A DNA stretch of 13,055 bases from Chryseobacterium sp. Its GTDB lineage: Bacteria; Bacteroidota; Bacteroidia; Flavobacteriales; Weeksellaceae. The notes beneath the pieces are model-generated. The model saw only the letters and a program-made list of their open reading frames with translations. It was not told the DNA's origin and searched no databases. Positions 10,896-13,055 of the stretch are shown piece after piece (position 1 is the stretch's first letter; every line of letters starts with the position of its first letter). Both the position numbers and the translations under genes were made by a program. The stretch spans positions 1 to 13,055 of the forward strand of contig JASLCD010000086.1 of the NCBI GenBank assembly GCA_030146295.1. The letters run 5' to 3'.

Positions 10896-11762
10896 ATGAA
10901 AATTAAAGCATTAGAAATAATTGAAAAAGAAGCTTATTTAATTAAAGCATTTCAACTTAGTGATTATCATGATTTTTACTTCAATAAAAATTTGATCGAT
11001 AATCATGCTAAAAAACAAGAAATCATATTAAAAAAGACTGATTCTCTCGAGATACTTCCAAGACAAAAAGAAATCATAGGCTATAAAAAAGACAACAGTT
11101 TTTTAAGTATAGAAGAATACAAATCAAAGCCTACCTATTTTGATTCGGATAGTTCAGAAGAAGAAACATTGAGAGCAATTGCAAACAGAAAAGAAATTGA
11201 AGGTTTTGAACCTGTTTACAAAGAAATAGACTTTGAAACAGTTGAAATAGATGTTTATGGATTTATTGAGGACACAAAATCAAAATTTATCCAATGTGGA
11301 ATAACCGATAGATTCAACTCAAAAAATCCAAATGTTTATATTTTAAATGAAAATAAAATTGCCGTAGATGAATACAATCTATTGAAAGATAAATATTCAA
11401 GTCATGGCAAATTTGACAAATTAGATAGGAATTATATTGAGTTTGCTAAAATAAATGGGAATTACGCATTTTCAAGGAGTGATTTTTCAGAGAAAAGAGC
11501 AGATAAATTATTTGCTAGCCTAGAAACCGCAACCCAATATGAAAAAGAATTAAGAGAAAAGATTCAGAAGATTGTAAAATCAAGACTTTTCCCTGAAAAA
11601 ATACAAGACGATAAAAGGCTTTTAATTATTTCTCATTTAAAATCTATAAAAAAAGCTAAATCAAAGTCGGTAATGGATGAAATGTTGCAGATTTTAATTG
11701 AAGATCTTCAGGATTATAAAAAAGAAGTAGAATTACGAAAATCACAGATCCATGAAAACTAA
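10896..11762 (+). CDS. Unknown 288-residue phage protein
   Basis: This is the largest unassigned gene here. The protein is soluble and lysine- and glutamate-rich, with only one cysteine. Three parts can be seen: residues 1-80, mixed alpha/beta (KALEIIEKEAYLIKAFQLSD); an acidic linker (about 82-95, YFDSDSSEEET) leading to a strand-rich middle to about 200 (ETVEIDVYGFIEDTKSKFIQ, NPNVYILNENKIAVDEYN, INGNYAFSRSDF); and a long helical C-terminus (205-288), probably coiled coil. There is no Walker, nuclease or methylase motif. The gene overlaps the next by 11 bases. It may be a structural adaptor or a modified-nucleotide or host-interaction protein; nothing in the sequence decides this. Confidence 0.65.
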   Translation: MKIKALEIIEKEAYLIKAFQLSDYHDFYFNKNLIDNHAKKQEIILKKTDSLEILPRQKEIIGYKKDNSFLSIEEYKSKPTYFDSDSSEEETLRAIANRKEIEGFEPVYKEIDFETVEIDVYGFIEDTKSKFIQCGITDRFNSKNPNVYILNENKIAVDEYNLLKDKYSSHGKFDKLDRNYIEFAKINGNYAFSRSDFSEKRADKLFASLETATQYEKELREKIQKIVKSRLFPEKIQDDKRLLIISHLKSIKKAKSKSVMDEMLQILIEDLQDYKKEVELRKSQIHEN

Positions 11763-12042
11763 GTATATAAAAGTGTCGACAGCTGATCGACTGCCGGAGA
11801 AAACAGAATGGTTCTATACTGAAAAAGGTTTAATGTACTGGGTATATGACAAACAATCCTGGGAGGACATTGATGGAAATGATGATACAGTTGGAATTGA
11901 TTTCTATTTTGAAGAAGTCCCGGACCACGAGGAGGAGATGAGGGAGATGCTGGAGTGGTGTCGAAATTATATTATAGAAGAAGCAAAAGCTGTAGTACCT
12001 GATTTGGAAAATTTACTTATCAAAATAAAACAACAATCATGA
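11752..12042 (+). CDS. Acidic phage protein with DRLPE motif (DUF551-like N-terminus)
   Basis: The protein has 96 residues. The N-terminus YIKVSTADRLPEKTEWFYTE, followed by a W-V-Y-D strand and a YFEEVP end (about 5-57), follows the pattern of DUF551-type phage domains (W/Y-I-x-V-x-x-x-x-R-L-P). The C-terminal helix (58-96) is acidic and hydrophobic. Function is not known. It overlaps the 288-residue gene by 11 bases and joins the next gene by a TCATGA junction, so expression is coupled on both sides. Confidence 0.6.
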   Translation: MKTKYIKVSTADRLPEKTEWFYTEKGLMYWVYDKQSWEDIDGNDDTVGIDFYFEEVPDHEEEMREMLEWCRNYIIEEAKAVVPDLENLLIKIKQQS

Positions 12043-12338
12043 ACGAATTTAAAGGAACAAAAGGAAAATGGCATCAGAAACACGGTGATGTTTATTCCGA
12101 TATACAAGATGGTGATGATGCCATATGCGACGTATACAACTGGAGTGACGAAGAAGGAAAAGCCAACGCCTTATTAATATCCAAAGCACCTGAAATGTTA
12201 GAAGTTTTAATAAAGACTAAGGAAAGGCTTTCAATACTTATAGCTCATCCAAAATGGGTTTTAGGTGAATTTGGATCTGTTTGGGAAGAATACTCAACAA
12301 TTTCAACTATAATAAAAGAAGCCACAGAGCTAAAGTAA
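12039..12338 (+). CDS. FKGTKGKW-type phage protein (copy 2)
   Basis: This 99-residue protein is a paralogue of the protein encoded at 3242-3532. Both share the N-terminal EFKGTKGKW, the core ANALLISKAPEMLEVLI (residues 44-60) and the C-terminal IIKEATEL. The first 27 bases of shared coding sequence (GAATTTAAAG onward) are identical, and AGAAGCCACAGAG recurs at both ends, while the centre differs in sequence and length. Family function is unknown. It is joined to the previous gene by TCATGA. Duplication inside one phage, or assembly from two phage lineages, would explain the pair. Confidence 0.75.
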   Translation: MNEFKGTKGKWHQKHGDVYSDIQDGDDAICDVYNWSDEEGKANALLISKAPEMLEVLIKTKERLSILIAHPKWVLGEFGSVWEEYSTISTIIKEATELK

Positions 12339-12345
12339 AACGGTC

Positions 12346-12594
12346 ATGAGATATTTAAAAACACATTATGATCCTTTCGCAAATCCATCAGACGAAGAAA
12401 GCTGGAGCGAAACTGGAATTTGTGGGACTTATCTTAATGATGGAAATTCTACAAACGATAAAGATATGGTATCCTGCCAAAAATGTAAAAACCTATTCGT
12501 TAAATCAAATACAGAAGTTGCAAGAGCAAGACAGCAGGAGCTTAACGATATGCAGGGTTTCGTTGACTTTATAAACGAATCAAACAAAAAATAA
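12346..12594 (+). CDS. Small putative zinc-binding phage protein
   Basis: The protein has 82 residues. H7, C26, C44 and C47 could form one zinc site: KTHYDPF, then ETGICG, then SCQKCKNLF. This H/C pattern with a CxxC knuckle is common in short phage early proteins. A helical, polar C-terminus (EVARARQQELNDMQGFVDFI) follows. There is no recognisable enzyme motif. It begins 7 bases after the paralogue gene ends and is in the same operon. Function is unknown; DNA or protein binding is the usual role of such knuckles. Confidence 0.6.
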   Translation: MRYLKTHYDPFANPSDEESWSETGICGTYLNDGNSTNDKDMVSCQKCKNLFVKSNTEVARARQQELNDMQGFVDFINESNKK

Positions 12595-12602
12595 AACGGA
12601 AA

Positions 12603-12676
12603 CCGGACCGTATTCTTTCCGGGAAAATAACAAAAACTTTTTAAAGACAAAAAACAGTTCGTATAAAATTGCGAAC
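12603..12676 (+). other. Intergenic spacer with two short hairpins
   Basis: CCGGA (12603-12607) can pair with TCCGG (12618-12622), and GTTCG (12657-12661) with CGAAC (12672-12676). Stems are only 5 bp and no T-run follows either, so these are weak candidates. The 117-base spacer holds no supported gene and no TAnnTTTG promoter. Confidence 0.3.
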
Positions 12677-12711
12677 GCACTCACCTTACGCTAATACTAA
12701 AATTAAATATT

Positions 12712-12981
12712 ATGGAAATGCCAGTGCCTTGCCCGAAATGTAATGAATGGGTAGAATTAAACGATACAAGAACCTCTAATCTTACAGGAGATCTACTTTG
12801 CGATGATTGTTGTAGTGAAGAAAATGAAGTTGCAGAACTGAAGGATGAGATTGACACTATTCAACGAGATCTGGACAATGACGAAGATTATATGAAAGGG
12901 GATCGAAGAGGATGGAAAAACAATATCAAAGATCTTAAGAAAAAAATTAAAGATCTAGGTTTTAATTATGATCAACTTTAA
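12712..12981 (+). CDS. Zinc-ribbon coiled-coil phage protein
   Basis: The protein has 89 residues. An N-terminal zinc ribbon uses C7-x2-C10 (PCPKC) and C30-x2-C33 (LCDDC, with an extra C34). Residues about 38-62 (NEVAELKDEIDTIQRDLDN) and 69-86 (WKNNIKDLKKKIKDLG) are heptad-like and probably form a helical hairpin or coiled coil. It is a cytosolic protein, likely binding nucleic acid or a partner. An alternative start at M3 is possible. It follows a 117-base spacer, and the last gene starts 10 bases after it. Confidence 0.65.
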   Translation: MEMPVPCPKCNEWVELNDTRTSNLTGDLLCDDCCSEENEVAELKDEIDTIQRDLDNDEDYMKGDRRGWKNNIKDLKKKIKDLGFNYDQL

Positions 12982-12991
12982 ATAAAATACA

Positions 12992-13055
12992 ATGGAAAAT
13001 ACTAAAACAGGCGTAGAATTAATCGCCGAAGAAAGACAAAAGCAAATTGATAAAC
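12992..13055 (+). CDS. Phage protein, cut by window end (partial)
   Basis: Only the first 21 residues are present: TGVELIAEERQKQIDK follows the start MENTK. The pattern L-I-A-x-E-R-x-x-Q-I is the usual N-terminus of a common phage protein family that goes on with a GWTPEHD-like motif. The rest lies outside the window, so the family call cannot be checked here. Confidence 0.5.
   Translation, partial: MENTKTGVELIAEERQKQIDK

Noticed and set aside
12368..12680. Rightward and leftward frames overlapping the zinc-binding gene
   Set aside because: They overlap a gene with a coherent H/C zinc pattern and correct spacing to its neighbours, and lack any such support.
1..13055. CRISPR array, insertion sequence, integrase, restriction-modification or toxin-antitoxin pair
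   Set aside because: No regularly spaced repeats, transposase, integrase, methylase or recognisable toxin motif was seen in any frame.

Overview
The window looks like the early (lysogeny, recombination and replication) part of a temperate phage or prophage in a Bacteroidetes host. A flavobacterium of the Chryseobacterium/Elizabethkingia type fits best. The grounds are strongly AT-rich DNA, starts without clear Shine-Dalgarno sequences, promoter candidates of the Bacteroidetes form TAnnTTTG with a TTTG element about 19 bp upstream, a lipoprotein with an acidic Bacteroidetes-type export signal, and small phage families familiar from flavobacterial prophages. The host assignment is an inference from style; no host gene is visible. 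No tRNA, rRNA, CRISPR array, transposase or integrase is present.

Layout. Positions 1-564 carry no gene I can support, only short repeats and two adjacent inverted repeats. Positions 565-1589 are a small rightward cluster (lipoprotein, multi-pass membrane protein, small protein) that ends in a bidirectional terminator hairpin. It sits next to the repressor, a usual place for accessory prophage genes. A leftward XRE repressor (1582-2040) faces a divergent early promoter region (2041-2275) that holds 17-bp inverted repeats of the form ACAACY-N5-RGTTGT.

From 2276 a long, tightly packed rightward operon starts with a Cro/CII-position HTH gene. It continues with small phage proteins, two of them micro-genes of 26 and 48 residues. 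Next come a RecT annealing protein and a YqaJ-like exonuclease (a two-part recombination system), a small HTH protein, a replication initiator-like protein, the replicative helicase DnaB and a small basic protein (end 9767). A palindrome, an iteron pair, a GAAAC array and an AT-rich tract lie inside the linker-coding part of the initiator gene, which recalls how the lambda origin lies inside gene O.

A second, separate switch follows: a leftward 80-residue XRE protein (9756-9998), an operator region with two TTTACA-N2-TGTAAA palindromes that cover promoter elements, and a new rightward operon from 10137 to the window end. That operon encodes small hypothetical proteins, several with candidate zinc sites, and one larger unknown protein (10896-11762). 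One of its genes (12039-12338) is a paralogue of a gene in the first operon (3242-3532). The last gene is cut by the window edge.

In the working model, the first repressor controls the recombination and replication operon and the second controls a downstream accessory operon. RecT and the exonuclease repair or circularise phage DNA, while the initiator brings DnaB to an origin.
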